Assembly (NCBI GenBank): GCA_024235875.1
Contig: JACKLP010000004.1
Location: 186,001 to 250,000, forward strand
Direction of reading: 5' to 3'
Source of the DNA: Burkholderiaceae bacterium
GTDB lineage: Bacteria > Pseudomonadota > Gammaproteobacteria > Burkholderiales > Burkholderiaceae_E
DNA: 64,000 nucleotides
The translations under genes and the position numbers were made by a program. The notes under the pieces are model-generated. The model worked only from the letters and a program-made list of their open reading frames with translations, made no database searches and had not been told where the DNA came from. Shown here piece by piece: positions 43,200 to 52,611 of the stretch (position 1 is the first letter of the stretch; every line of letters starts with the position of its first letter).

Positions 43200-44589
43200 G
43201 ACCAGGCCTCCGGGCGCTCGCGTGATGCTGGATGAAGGCGACGAAGCGTGCCGGCCAGTCATGGCCGGCCAGCGATCGCAGGTGGGCATAGGACGCGAGC
43301 AGATTGCCGATCACGAGTCCGTCACGCGCGCCGTCGATGCCGTGGCCCCGGGTGACGCGATAGGCATAGCGCAGGTCGGGCGGGAGGTTCTCGAGGCTCG
43401 AGTAGTGGAACTCGTGCGCCTTGATCATGCCCGCGTGCCGATTCGGCCACGGGGAATCCGCCGTTTCCTCCAGGTGCACATAGCCGCGACCGATCGGTCG
43501 TTCGTGCATCACGGTGTCGCCGGGAACGGCGCCGACCATCTCGGTCCGGCTGCCGCCCCATTGCAGCGAGCGTGACAGATACATCAGCCCGCCGCACTCG
43601 GCATAGGTCGGTAGCCCGGCGGCGATCCGCTCGCGTATGTGGCGACGCAGCCCGCGATTGGCGGAAAGCCCCGGCGCGTGGGTCTCGGGAAAGCCGCCGC
43701 CGATGAACAGGCCGTCGACCTCGGGCAGGACCGTGTCGCGCAACGGGTCGAAGGCCACGAGCGTCGCCCCGGCGTCGGCGAAGGCGTCGAGATCGTCGGG
43801 GTAATAGAAGCCGAACGCTTCGTTGCGCGCGATGGCGATCCGTGGACCCGGGGCACCGCGCGCCGGGACCCGTGATGGCTGCGGTCTCGACCCGCCCGAT
43901 GCCGGCTCGCCGGCGACCCCACGGCGCATCAGCGAATCGAGGTCGACCCCGGCGCCCACGGCCGCGCTGATGGCCGCGATGCGCTCGCAGGCCTCGGTGC
44001 TCTCGCTGCTGGGCACCAGGCCCAAGTGGCGTTCGACGATCCGGATCGATGCATCCTCGCCCAGTGCACCCAGGACCGGCACGTCGGTGTAGTCCTCGAT
44101 CACGCGGCGCAGTTTCGATTCATGCCGACTGCCGCCCACCCGATTCAGGATCACGCCCGCGATTCGAACCGCGGGGTCGAAGGCCTGGTAGCCGAGCACG
44201 AGGGGTGCCACGCCGCGTGTCGTGCCGCGTGTGTCCAGGACCAGGACCACCGGGATACCGAGAATCCGGGCCAATCCGGCGCTGCTGTCGCGGCCGTCGC
44301 TCGAAACCCCATCGTGCAGCCCCTTGTTGCCTTCCACGAGGGCGACGTCGGCGTCGCGGGCGTGATGTTCGAAGGTCTCGCGCAAGGAGGAGGGATCGCT
44401 CAGATAGGGATCCAGGTTGCGGCAGGCCCGTCCGGCGGCCGCGCCCAGCCACATCGGGTCGATGTAGTCAGGGCCCTTCTTGAACGGCTGGACGCTCAGG
44501 CCACGCTCGCGCAATGCCGCGCACAGCCCGATGCTGACGGTGGTCTTGCCCGAGGACTTATGGGCTGCGCTGAGCAGGAAGCGGCTCAT
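43177..44589 (-). CDS. dsrN: DsrN, siroheme amidase (cobyrinate a,c-diamide synthase family)
   Basis: 470 residues. The N-terminal dethiobiotin-synthetase-like half has the P-loop SAAHKSSGKTT and PFKKGPDYIDPMW; the C-terminal glutamine amidotransferase half has the nucleophile Cys in YAECGGLMYL. This is the CobB/CbiA architecture, and in dsr operons it is DsrN, which amidates siroheme to the siro(heme)amide of DsrAB. A Gly/Pro-rich linker near residue 240 joins the halves. The ATG at 44589 lies 32 bases after dsrP ends. Confidence 0.93.
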   Translation of the reverse strand: MSRFLLSAAHKSSGKTTVSIGLCAALRERGLSVQPFKKGPDYIDPMWLGAAAGRACRNLDPYLSDPSSLRETFEHHARDADVALVEGNKGLHDGVSSDGRDSSAGLARILGIPVVLVLDTRGTTRGVAPLVLGYQAFDPAVRIAGVILNRVGGSRHESKLRRVIEDYTDVPVLGALGEDASIRIVERHLGLVPSSESTEACERIAAISAAVGAGVDLDSLMRRGVAGEPASGGSRPQPSRVPARGAPGPRIAIARNEAFGFYYPDDLDAFADAGATLVAFDPLRDTVLPEVDGLFIGGGFPETHAPGLSANRGLRRHIRERIAAGLPTYAECGGLMYLSRSLQWGGSRTEMVGAVPGDTVMHERPIGRGYVHLEETADSPWPNRHAGMIKAHEFHYSSLENLPPDLRYAYRVTRGHGIDGARDGLVIGNLLASYAHLRSLAGHDWPARFVAFIQHHASARRPGHVGHRHT

Positions 44590-44621
44590 CCGGCGACGTC
44601 CGACATGGTGCGACCGAGCGT

Positions 44622-45842
44622 TCAGTCGTCGGTGCCCGTCGAGGCGGTCGGGTCGTCGGCCGGCACGAACCCGAACAGCCGAACGCCGATGATCGTGACG
44701 AGGAAGGCCGCGCCCACGCCGCCGATGCCGAGCAGCAGCTCGGGCAGGCTCGGCGTATAGGGGGAGATCGCCCCGTCGAGGAAGCTGCTCGAGACCTCGC
44801 GTCCCGGGAAGAGGTCGAGCGGATAGGCCTGCCCGCCGATGATGAACGCATACATGAACGCCAGCGCACCAAGCAAGGTGGCGCCGGCTGCGACCAGGGT
44901 GGCGCGTGCACCGCCGAAGGGTCGCAGGTAGATCAGCGCGAGCGGCAACACGCTGCCCACCAGCACGTAGCCGAGCCAGAACATGCGCGTGTAGATGCCT
45001 CCGTCGAGCAGCAGGAAGCGCTCGAATCCGTCCTGGCGCGCGAAGTAGAGGTTGGTGAGGTGGTAGACGGCCACGAAGTAGAGCGAGCCGGCAACGAAGA
45101 CGCCGAGCAGGTTGCGCAACCGGCGCTGCGTGGCGACATCCAGCTCGAGCGCATTCCAGCCGTACATCGCGGTCTGGACGATGTAGAAGGCAGCCAGGCC
45201 CCAGGCAAACGACATCACGATGAACATCGGCGCGATCACGGCCGACTGATAGGCCTGACGCGCGACCAGGAAGCCGAAGATCGATCCGGTCCCGGTGGTC
45301 AGGATCAGGCGCCAGACGAAGGCAAGCAGCCCGATTGGCTTGGAAAGCGGCGAGAAGCGCTTTTCCATCAGCATCCACAGATAGACCGCGACGATGCCGA
45401 ACATGCCCGAGTACAGGAACACGTTCCAGGCGAACACCGATTTGAAGTTGTAGTGCGTGGCCGCGACGACGAGCCGGTCCGGTCGACCGAGGTCGAGCAT
45501 CAGGACCATGAGGCCGCCGGCGAGCATCGCGATGCACAGCAGTCCCGACAAGGGGGCGCGGGCCTTGTACACCGACTTTCCGAAGACGGATCCGATCGAC
45601 GCCACGTTCAGCGCTCCGGAGGCCGCCACGATCAGGAACACGGCGAATACGTGTGGTAGCCCCCACACGACATGGTTGTTCATGCCGGTGACCACGTGGC
45701 CGCTGGTCTCCATGTGATGGGCGGCGCCCAGGCCGACCAGAACCACCAGCGCGCCGAGTCCGGCCAGGGCCCAGAAATGCGCGGAGCCGAAACGCGCGAG
45801 CGGCGAGTACGTCGGGATGGTGGTGTCGGTTGCGCCAGGCAT
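44622..45842 (-). CDS. dsrP: DsrP, NrfD-type membrane subunit of DsrMKJOP
   Basis: 406 residues with about ten membrane segments and no heme motif. HMETSGHVVTGMNNHVVWGLPHVFAVFLIVAASGALNVASIGSVF and KSVFAWNVFLYSGMFGIVAVYLW are typical NrfD-family quinone-site helices. With DsrM it exchanges electrons with the quinone pool and contacts periplasmic DsrJ and DsrO. The ATG at 45842 follows the DsrO stop by four bases. The C-terminus is short and acidic. Confidence 0.94.
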   Translation of the reverse strand: MPGATDTTIPTYSPLARFGSAHFWALAGLGALVVLVGLGAAHHMETSGHVVTGMNNHVVWGLPHVFAVFLIVAASGALNVASIGSVFGKSVYKARAPLSGLLCIAMLAGGLMVLMLDLGRPDRLVVAATHYNFKSVFAWNVFLYSGMFGIVAVYLWMLMEKRFSPLSKPIGLLAFVWRLILTTGTGSIFGFLVARQAYQSAVIAPMFIVMSFAWGLAAFYIVQTAMYGWNALELDVATQRRLRNLLGVFVAGSLYFVAVYHLTNLYFARQDGFERFLLLDGGIYTRMFWLGYVLVGSVLPLALIYLRPFGGARATLVAAGATLLGALAFMYAFIIGGQAYPLDLFPGREVSSSFLDGAISPYTPSLPELLLGIGGVGAAFLVTIIGVRLFGFVPADDPTASTGTDD

Positions 45843-45846
45843 TGGC

Positions 45847-46623
45847 TCAGAGTCCGTGATAGCGCACGCCGGGATCGAGTCCCAGGTCGGCGCGGATCTG
45901 CAGGGTCGCGACTTCGCGGATGCGCTTGGCGATCGCGCTGTCGGGCGCGTTGAGGTCCCCGAACAGGATGGCGTCGTTCGGGCAGGATTCCACGCACGCG
46001 GGCTTGCGGCCACGATCGATCCGATGCACGCACATCGTGCAGCTCTCGACGCAACCCTTGCCTCGGGGCACCTGCGGGTTCTGATCGTGCACCGGCTCGT
46101 GCACGAAGCTGCGGGCCTTGTAGGGGCAGGCCATCATGCAGTAGCGGCAACCGATGCAGGTGTGACGGTCGACCAGCACGATGCCATCGGCGCGCTTGAA
46201 TGAGGCGCCGGTCGGGCAGACGTCGACGCAAGGGGGCTCGGCGCAGTGCTGGCACATCACCGGTGCGCTCACCTGCCGGCCCGTGCGCGCCTCCTTGATC
46301 TCGATCTTGCGGATCCACTGCGATTCGGTCGGCGCCGTGCTGCCGTTGCCGAAGCGGTTCTCTTCGCGACAGGCCGTCACGCATCGGTCGCAATCGCTGC
46401 GACATCGGGTGGCATCGACCAGCATGCCCCAGCGGATCGCGGGCGACGCCGGCTCGCCGGTCGGCCGGGCGGTCTGCGCGCGGGCCACCTCGAACAGCCG
46501 GATGCCCGGTGCGATCGCGACGCCGGCGGCGAGCGCGCCACCGATCGCCAGTGCAGCGCGCCGGCCGCTGGTGGCCTTGGGCCGAACGGCCACTCGGGCG
46601 CGCAGTTTGTCCCTGTTGCTCAT
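45847..46623 (-). CDS. dsrO: DsrO, periplasmic iron-sulfur subunit of DsrMKJOP
   Basis: 258 residues with a twin-arginine signal (SGRRAALAIGGALAAG, Arg21-Arg22). Four ferredoxin-like cysteine groups follow: CRSDCDRCVTAC, CQHCAEPPCVDVCPTGAS, CIGCRYCMMACPYKAR and CTMCVHRIDRGRKPACVESCPNDAI. It carries electrons between DsrJ and DsrP. The start codon overlaps the dsrJ stop by four bases (ATGA). The presence of a TAT signal places it on the periplasmic face. Confidence 0.94.
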   Translation of the reverse strand: MSNRDKLRARVAVRPKATSGRRAALAIGGALAAGVAIAPGIRLFEVARAQTARPTGEPASPAIRWGMLVDATRCRSDCDRCVTACREENRFGNGSTAPTESQWIRKIEIKEARTGRQVSAPVMCQHCAEPPCVDVCPTGASFKRADGIVLVDRHTCIGCRYCMMACPYKARSFVHEPVHDQNPQVPRGKGCVESCTMCVHRIDRGRKPACVESCPNDAILFGDLNAPDSAIAKRIREVATLQIRADLGLDPGVRYHGL

Positions 46624-47153
46624 TTGGCGGCTCCCGAGAGCTGCGCCGGCGACGCGGTGCGCGCTTGATGGCATTCGAAGCAGTCGAGCTTCACGGCTGC
46701 GTAGGCGTGGCAACTCTGGCAGAAGCCATCGGGCGAACCCAGCACGCTGCGAATGGCCGCATCGGTCGAGCCCGATCGGGTTGCCTGCGGGGTGGCATGG
46801 CAGGCGATGCAGTCGTTGAGGCTGGCCTTGCCGCCGCGGATGCCCTGGCGCATCGTGCGGTCCCGCTGATGATGGAGCATCTTCATGTGATTGCGCCGCA
46901 TCTCCTCGACCGGTGCGATGCACTTGCGCTTACCGTCGGGGCCTCGGTCGATCTCGAGAACCGGCCTGGGAACGCGCGAGCCGGTCTGCGCGGACGAGGC
47001 GGCCGGCGCGGACGCGGCAGGCGCCGCGACGGCCAGGCCGGTGCCGCCCAACCCGTCGCCGATCGCCAGCACCACGGCGCCGACCACGGCCAGCACGGCC
47101 AAGCCGGCTCCCAGCCTGGCGAGCCAGCGCTTGCCGCGAGCGCGCGAGATCAT
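46620..47153 (-). CDS. dsrJ: DsrJ, triheme cytochrome c of DsrMKJOP
   Basis: 177 residues with an uncleaved-looking N-terminal anchor (LARLGAGLAVLAVVGAVVLAIG). Three heme c motifs are present: CIACH at 115-119, CQSCH at 145-149 and CFECH at 158-162. Cys78 in KRKCIAP corresponds to the unusual axial cysteine ligand of DsrJ. It is periplasmic and exchanges electrons or sulfur-derived reductant with the complex. It lies between dsrL and dsrO and overlaps the latter. Confidence 0.95.
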   Translation of the reverse strand: MISRARGKRWLARLGAGLAVLAVVGAVVLAIGDGLGGTGLAVAAPAASAPAASSAQTGSRVPRPVLEIDRGPDGKRKCIAPVEEMRRNHMKMLHHQRDRTMRQGIRGGKASLNDCIACHATPQATRSGSTDAAIRSVLGSPDGFCQSCHAYAAVKLDCFECHQARTASPAQLSGAAK

Positions 47154-47163
47154 CGCACCCGCC

Positions 47164-49116
47164 TCATTCGCCCAGGCCCATCTGGATGTAGCCGGTCGGG
47201 CAGACATCGGCGCAGATGTGGCAGCCGACGCAGCGGTCGTAGTCGGTGTAGACGTAGCGGCCCGTGGTCGATTGCTTGCGCGGCGTCTTCTTGACAGCCG
47301 TCTGCGGACAATAGACCACGCAGTTGTCGCACTCGAAGCAAAGGCCGCAGCTCATGCAGCGCTTGGCCTCGGCCACCGCCTGGGCCTCGTCGAGCGCGGC
47401 GATGCGCTCCTCGAAGTTGCCCAGCGCGCTGTCGCGGTTCAGGGTCACGAAGCTGCGCTTGCGTCGCTCGTCGTAGGTGAAATGACCGAGGAAGAGCTGG
47501 TCGTGCGCGATGACGTAGCGTTCCGAGCGATTGTCGAAGTTGTGGATCGCACCGGTGCTGGAATCGGTGCCGCGAACGGGCTCGTCGATCTCGGTGAGGG
47601 GCAATCCGGTCTCGACGTACTTGCGCATCAGGTCGAACGAATGCACGTCGATCTTCGGGCGCTTGGTGGCTTCGCGACCGGCGAGGAAATCGTCGATGCC
47701 ATCGGCGGCGATGGCGCCGTGGCCGATGGCGGTGGTCAGCAGATGCGGACGCAGCACATCGCCACCGGCAAACACGCCGTCCTGGCCCTGGACCCGGTAA
47801 TTGCGATCGGCATTGACCGCGCCACGGCCATTGTCGAACACCTCCAGGCCCGTGAAATCGACGGCCTGCCCGATGGCCGAGACGATCAGGTCGGCCTCGA
47901 TGTCTTCCTCGGAGCCTTCCTTGATCTCGATGTTGAGCTTGCCACCCGCGAGCTTGGCCTCGCACTGGGCGACGCGCAGCGCCGTGGCGCGGCCGTCGGC
48001 GCCCCGGATCACGGCCACCGGCACCAGCCCGCCGCGGATCGAGATCTCCTCGGCCTGCGCCTGTTCGATCTCGTGGCGATTCGCCTGCATCTTCTCGATC
48101 GGGAACACCGAGGTGAGCACGACTTCGGCGCCCTGCTTCAAGGACAGGTCGGCCACGTCCTGCGCCAGGTAGCCGGCGATCGCGCCCTCGAAGTCGGTGG
48201 GCTTGGCATTCTCGATGTGGCCCAGACGGCGCGCCACCGTGGCCACGTCGATCGAGGTATCGCCGCCGCCGACCACGACGACGCGCTTGCCGACGTGGGA
48301 GAGGCGCCCGTCGTTGAAGGCGCGCAGGAAGGCTGTCGCCGTCACGACGTTCGGCGCATCGGCATCCTTGGCGGGCAGCGCGCGTCCGGACTGCGCACCC
48401 ATGCCCAGGAACACGGCGTCGAAATCCTGGCGAAGCTGCTCGAGCGTGACATCGGTGCCGACCCGGCATTTCATGCGGGTCTGTACGCCCAGGTCCAGGA
48501 TGCGCTGGATCTCCGCGTCGAGGATCTCGCGCGGGGTGCGAAAGCCGGGGATCCCGTAGCGCATCATGCCGCCAAGCAATTCGTGCTCGTCGAAGATCGT
48601 GACCGCATGGCCGCGTAGCGCGAGCTGGTAGGCGCACGACAGGCCCGCCGGCCCGCCACCGATCACCGCGACGGTCTTGCCGCTGCTTTGCGTCGGCTTC
48701 TCGAACCCGAGGCCGTTCGTGATCGCCCACTCGCCCAGGAAGTGCTCGACCGAGTTGATGCCGACGTGGTCTTCGACCTCATTGCGATTGCAGCCAGTCT
48801 CGCAGGGCGCAGGACAAACCCGGCCCATCACCGACGGAAAAGGATTCGCCTCGGTCAGGCGACGCCACGCGTATTCCTGCCACGCCATGCCCGCCGGCGG
48901 CTTCTCCATGCCCCGGACCACGTTCAGATAGCCGCGGATGTCCTCGCCGGCCGGGCAGCTCCCCTGACAGGGCGGTGTCGACTGGATGTAGGTCGGGCAC
49001 TTGTGCGAATGGTCGCCGTCGAAGATCTTCTCGTGAAAGTCCTTCCAGGCCTGATCGCCGTCTTTGTAGCGGCGAAAGGTGAGCTTTTCGGTTCTGGGCT
49101 CGGGATTGGCGGACAT
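47164..49116 (-). CDS. dsrL: DsrL, iron-sulfur flavoprotein NAD(P)H oxidoreductase
   Basis: 650 residues. The N-terminal cluster CPTYIQSTPPCQGSCPAGEDIRGYL and CPAPCETGCNRN resembles the GltD small subunit; VIGGGPAGLSCAYQLALRGH is an FAD site and VVVVGGGDTSIDVATVARRLG an NAD(P) site; the C-terminus has two 4Fe-4S motifs (CMSCGLCFECDNCVVYCPQ and CVGCHICADVCPTGYI). DsrL couples sulfite formation by DsrAB to NAD(P) and is essential for sulfur oxidation in purple sulfur bacteria. GAGGAAATC precedes the ATG. Confidence 0.95.
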   Translation of the reverse strand: MSANPEPRTEKLTFRRYKDGDQAWKDFHEKIFDGDHSHKCPTYIQSTPPCQGSCPAGEDIRGYLNVVRGMEKPPAGMAWQEYAWRRLTEANPFPSVMGRVCPAPCETGCNRNEVEDHVGINSVEHFLGEWAITNGLGFEKPTQSSGKTVAVIGGGPAGLSCAYQLALRGHAVTIFDEHELLGGMMRYGIPGFRTPREILDAEIQRILDLGVQTRMKCRVGTDVTLEQLRQDFDAVFLGMGAQSGRALPAKDADAPNVVTATAFLRAFNDGRLSHVGKRVVVVGGGDTSIDVATVARRLGHIENAKPTDFEGAIAGYLAQDVADLSLKQGAEVVLTSVFPIEKMQANRHEIEQAQAEEISIRGGLVPVAVIRGADGRATALRVAQCEAKLAGGKLNIEIKEGSEEDIEADLIVSAIGQAVDFTGLEVFDNGRGAVNADRNYRVQGQDGVFAGGDVLRPHLLTTAIGHGAIAADGIDDFLAGREATKRPKIDVHSFDLMRKYVETGLPLTEIDEPVRGTDSSTGAIHNFDNRSERYVIAHDQLFLGHFTYDERRKRSFVTLNRDSALGNFEERIAALDEAQAVAEAKRCMSCGLCFECDNCVVYCPQTAVKKTPRKQSTTGRYVYTDYDRCVGCHICADVCPTGYIQMGLGE

Positions 49117-49196
49117 GATTTCCTCTTCGTTCCGGTTCGATCACACCACTCGTGCCGACGTGATGCCTGCTTCGCTGTTCGGGCTCGCGCCCGACC

Positions 49197-50738
49197 TCAG
49201 TCTTTGGCGCCGAGGCGGATCGCCGTGCTCACGAGCTGGTGCACGCCCCCGACATTGCCCATCTTGAAGCCGTAGTACGGCAGGACCTTGGTGAACTGCG
49301 CCTTGCAGATCGCGCAGATCGTCGCCATGAAATTGACGCCCTGCCCATCGGCCACCCGGCGCAGCGCCTCCATGCGTGGCAGCGCACCCTTGACCCGCAG
49401 ATCGACGATCTCGTCGGTCAGCACGCCGCCGCCGCCGCCGCAACAGAACGTGCGCTCGTGCGTGGTGGCCGGATCCATCTCGACGAAGTGGTTCGCGGTG
49501 GCGCGGATGATCGCGCGCGGGATGTCGAACTGACCGCCGGGCGCATCGCCCATGCGCGAGGCCCGGGCGACATTGCAGCTGTCGTGGAAGGTGACGATGC
49601 GATGATCGTTCGCATCCTTGTCGAGCGTGAGTGCGCCGCGCTGGATCAGGTCCCAGGTGAACTCGCAGATGTGCATCGGCTGCTTGTAGCGAGCGTCGAG
49701 CTGGCTCTGGAGCTGGACGGCGAACGGATCCTTGCCACCGGCACCGATGCCCACCAGCGTGTTCCAGAAGCTGTAGGCGACCCGCCAGGCATGCCCGCAC
49801 TCGCCGACGATGATCCGCTTGACGCCCAGTTCGAGCGCCGCCTCGCGGATGCGAAGGGCGATCTTGCGAAGATGCTCGTAGTTGCCGATGAACATGCCGA
49901 AGTTGCCGGCCTCGGACGCATGCGAGGACAAGGTCCAGCTCACGCCGGCGGCATGGAAGACCTTGGCATAGCCGATCAGGCTCTCGACGTGCGGCTCGGC
50001 GAAGAAGTCGGCCGACGGGGTGATCAACAGGACCTCGGCGCCCTTCTGGTCCAGCGGCAACTTGACGTCGGCACCGGTTTCTTCCTTGATGTCTTCCTCG
50101 AGCCCTTCGAGGGTGTCCTCGAGTGCCGGCCCGGGCAGGCCCAGGTTGTTACCGATCCGATGCAGCTTGCCGATGATCTCGTTGGTGTACTTCTGGCCGT
50201 AGCCGACGTGGTCGAGAATCTCGCGCCCGGCCATCGTGATCTCGGCGGTATCGATGCCGTACGGACAGAAGACCGAGCAGCGCCGGCATTCCGAGCACTG
50301 GTTGTAGTAGGTGTACCACTCGTCGAGGACCTCGGGCGTGAGGTCGCGCGCGCCGACCAGCTTCGGGAACAGCTTGCCGGCCAACGTGAAATAGCGCCGG
50401 TAGACGCTGCGCATCAGGTCCTGGCGCGCGACCGGCATGTTCTTGGGGTCGGCGGTGCCCAGGAAGTAATGGCACTTGTCGGTGCACGATCCGCAGTGCA
50501 CGCAGGCATCGAGGTAGACCTTCAGCGAGCGATAGCGCTCGAGCAGCGTGCCCATGTGCGCGATCGCTTTCTCGCGCACCACCTCGAAGTCCTCGTCGAG
50601 CTTGGGCGCGAAGCCCACGCCTTCCTGAATCTTTTCGTTCGCGACGTAGGGCCGCACACCGGCCATCGCATCGGGGACCAGTGCGGGAGAGGTGGGGTAG
50701 GGGCGCAGTGCCGGCGCCTTGATCTCGGGTCCGGCCAT
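49197..50738 (-). CDS. dsrK: DsrK, HdrD-like iron-sulfur subunit
   Basis: 513 residues. CVHCGSCTDKCHYF and CSECRRCSVFCPYGID bind 4Fe-4S clusters; the CCG-domain features HICEFTWD, FHDSCNVAR and TFCCGGGGG and ICAICKAQF are those of heterodisulfide-reductase-type subunits. DsrK is the cytoplasmic catalytic part of DsrMKJOP and acts on the DsrC trisulfide. The start is one base after the dsrM stop, so the two are co-translated. Confidence 0.95.
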   Translation of the reverse strand: MAGPEIKAPALRPYPTSPALVPDAMAGVRPYVANEKIQEGVGFAPKLDEDFEVVREKAIAHMGTLLERYRSLKVYLDACVHCGSCTDKCHYFLGTADPKNMPVARQDLMRSVYRRYFTLAGKLFPKLVGARDLTPEVLDEWYTYYNQCSECRRCSVFCPYGIDTAEITMAGREILDHVGYGQKYTNEIIGKLHRIGNNLGLPGPALEDTLEGLEEDIKEETGADVKLPLDQKGAEVLLITPSADFFAEPHVESLIGYAKVFHAAGVSWTLSSHASEAGNFGMFIGNYEHLRKIALRIREAALELGVKRIIVGECGHAWRVAYSFWNTLVGIGAGGKDPFAVQLQSQLDARYKQPMHICEFTWDLIQRGALTLDKDANDHRIVTFHDSCNVARASRMGDAPGGQFDIPRAIIRATANHFVEMDPATTHERTFCCGGGGGVLTDEIVDLRVKGALPRMEALRRVADGQGVNFMATICAICKAQFTKVLPYYGFKMGNVGGVHQLVSTAIRLGAKD

Positions 50739-50739
50739 C

Positions 50740-51471
50740 TCAGCGCTGCTCCATACGGGCCGCCCAATCGGCGATGTGCCGATGTTCGCGCGGATCGTCG
50801 ACCTGGTTGCGCGACGGCGAGAAGAACAGGCCCGGCGCGTGCAACAGTTTCGAGAACGGGAAGATCAGCATCAGCGCCACGATCAGCGTCAGGTGCAGAT
50901 ACAGGATCGCGTCGCCTGGAAGCGGCTGCCAGTCGACGCGCATCAGCCCGAGGAAGAAAGCCTTCACGGCGACGATGTCGGTGTGGAAGAGGAACTTCAT
51001 CGATGCGCCGCTGGCACCGATCGCGAGCAGCAGCGCGAGCATCAGGTGATCGGACGGGGTGGAGATGTAGCGCACGCGATCGACGAACAGCCGTCGTGCC
51101 CACAGGCCGGCCAGGCCGATGACCATGCCGAAGGCCGCGTAGGTTCCGAAGGGCTGGATGAACAACAGCCACTCGGGCACCGGTTGAACGAAATAGCGCA
51201 GGTGCCGCAGGAGCACGAGCGCGAGGCAGGCGTGGAACAGCCAACCGAACAGCCAGGTCCAGAGGCTGCCCTTGAACAGGCTTTCGAAGAACACGACCTC
51301 GCGCACCATGCGCAGGCCGACGCCGGCGGCCGTGGTCGGCGCGGGCGTGGTCGGAATCTTGAGCGGGGCCGGCGTGCGGGCGTAGTCGAGGATCTTGACG
51401 ACCACACCCGCCACGCAGACCACCGTAGCGGCATAGAAGAGCAGTGCGAAAACCACCGTTGCTGCGGTCAT
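50740..51471 (-). CDS. dsrM: DsrM, cytochrome b-like membrane subunit
   Basis: 243 residues with five to six membrane helices. LFHACLALVLLRHLRYF, DHLMLALLLAIGASGASMKFLF and LHLTLIVALMLIFPFSKLLHAPG supply His ligands as in NarI-type b cytochromes. It passes electrons between DsrK and the quinone pool. The C-terminus (SPSRNQVDDPREHRHIADWA) is cytoplasmic and close to DsrK. It is 43 bases downstream of dsrC. Confidence 0.93.
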   Translation of the reverse strand: MTAATVVFALLFYAATVVCVAGVVVKILDYARTPAPLKIPTTPAPTTAAGVGLRMVREVVFFESLFKGSLWTWLFGWLFHACLALVLLRHLRYFVQPVPEWLLFIQPFGTYAAFGMVIGLAGLWARRLFVDRVRYISTPSDHLMLALLLAIGASGASMKFLFHTDIVAVKAFFLGLMRVDWQPLPGDAILYLHLTLIVALMLIFPFSKLLHAPGLFFSPSRNQVDDPREHRHIADWAARMEQR

Positions 51472-51514
51472 CGTCCTTGTCTCCTCCGTGCCGTTCGACG
51501 ACCCTTCCGGGCCG

Positions 51515-51850
51515 TCAGACGCAGCCGGTCGGCTTGGGCAGGCCGGCGATCTTGCAGGCCTGCTTGGCCGGGCCGTACGGGAACAGTTCGTACAGGTAGG
51601 CGCTGTTGCCCTTCTCCGGTCCGAGCTTCTTGCCGATCGCCTTGGTCAGCACGCGAACGGCCGGCGCGATCTGGAACTCGTCGTAGTACTCGCGCAGGAA
51701 GTTCACCACCTCCCAGTGGTTCTCGTCCATGTCGATGCTCTCGGTCTTGGCGATCTCGCCCGCGACCGCCTCGTCCCAGTCGGACAGGTTGACGAGATAG
51801 CCTTCCTCGTCGGTTTCGATGGACTTGCCGTTGATTTCGATCGTGGCCAT
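51515..51850 (-). CDS. dsrC: DsrC, sulfur carrier and DsrAB/DsrMKJOP substrate
   Basis: 111 residues. INGKSIETDEEGYLVNLSDWDEAVAGEIA and MDENHWEVVNFLREYYDEFQIAPAVRVLTKAIGKKLG are followed by the flexible arm with both redox cysteines, Cys99 and Cys110, in QACKIAGLPKPTGCV. It receives sulfur from DsrEFH, is oxidised by DsrAB to a sulfonate/trisulfide state, and is turned over by DsrK. GGGAGAAG precedes the ATG. This is the functional DsrC, in contrast to the cysteine-less paralog at 34079. Confidence 0.97.
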   Translation of the reverse strand: MATIEINGKSIETDEEGYLVNLSDWDEAVAGEIAKTESIDMDENHWEVVNFLREYYDEFQIAPAVRVLTKAIGKKLGPEKGNSAYLYELFPYGPAKQACKIAGLPKPTGCV

Positions 51851-51929
51851 GGACTTCTCCCGGATTTGCGTTTCGTTGACTGAAGGGGGCCTCTGGTCGG
51901 CACCCCGGTTTTCTAGGGCCTTGGACCAG

Positions 51930-52226
51930 TCAGAGCCATGACTGGCAATTCGGATGTTCGGCGACCAGGTCGACGAAGCCTTCGTAGTCTACGGTGCTCA
52001 CCCCGTCGATGAGCCGGTCGGCCACGCCGCGGGCCTCGAGGTCCGGGCCCAGCGCATAGACCTTCAGGCGACTGGACATCGCGGTGATCTTCTCGGCGGC
52101 GGCATTGCCCCGGGTGGCCGCGTAGACGGCATCCTCGATCAGCAGCACGGCACCGCTGCGAGCGAAACGATCGACTGCGTCGAGCGAGTTGCTCGAGAGC
52201 GGGGAACGGTTGACGATGTGCAGCAT
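51930..52226 (-). CDS. dsrH: DsrH, subunit of the DsrEFH sulfurtransferase
   Basis: 98 residues. MLHIVNRSPLSSNSLDAVDRFARSGAVLLIEDAVYAATRG and YALGPDLEARGVADRLIDGVSTVDYEGFVDLVAEH match DsrH/TusB. The DsrH cysteine near residue 20 of the Allochromatium protein is absent; the only Cys is near the C-terminus (PNCQSWL). The subunit is mainly structural in the hexamer, so loss of this Cys may be tolerated. GAGGAGAA precedes the ATG. Confidence 0.92.
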   Translation of the reverse strand: MLHIVNRSPLSSNSLDAVDRFARSGAVLLIEDAVYAATRGNAAAEKITAMSSRLKVYALGPDLEARGVADRLIDGVSTVDYEGFVDLVAEHPNCQSWL

Positions 52227-52238
52227 GGTTCTCCTCGC

Positions 52239-52604
52239 TCAGAAACTCAGGACGACGTCTTGTTGTTCCATCAGTTCGGCCATGCCGGCGTCATCGAGCA
52301 CGGTCACGTCGACGATCAGGTCTTCCTCGGTCAGGCCGCGCGCCTCGAGCGAAGCCTGGTCGACATAGAGCTTCTCGATGTCATAGCCGTCGAGCGCCCG
52401 GTAGGTGGGCGAGAAGTTCTTGGTCTCGATCCCCTTGGTGACCATGCCGCGCTTGAGCTGGTAGACGCCGTCGTCGACGAACACCAGCGAGACGTCCTGG
52501 TCGAAGGCCGCCGTGATCAGGACCACCTCGAGCGACTCGAGCGCATAGATGGTGCCGTGCGGCGCCTTGCGGTTCACGAACATGAATTTCTTCTGTATCG
52601 ACAT
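52239..52604 (-). CDS. dsrF: DsrF, subunit of the DsrEFH sulfurtransferase
   Basis: 121 residues. KKFMFVNRKAPHGTIYALESLEVVLITAAFDQDVSLVFVDDGVYQLKRG is the TusC/DsrF opening, and YVDQASLEARGLTEEDL follows. It contains no cysteine, as usual for DsrF, so it is structural. It is separated by 12 bases from dsrH and seven from dsrE, indicating coupled translation of the three subunits. Confidence 0.93.
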   Translation of the reverse strand: MSIQKKFMFVNRKAPHGTIYALESLEVVLITAAFDQDVSLVFVDDGVYQLKRGMVTKGIETKNFSPTYRALDGYDIEKLYVDQASLEARGLTEEDLIVDVTVLDDAGMAELMEQQDVVLSF

Positions 52605-52611
52605 CTCGCCC

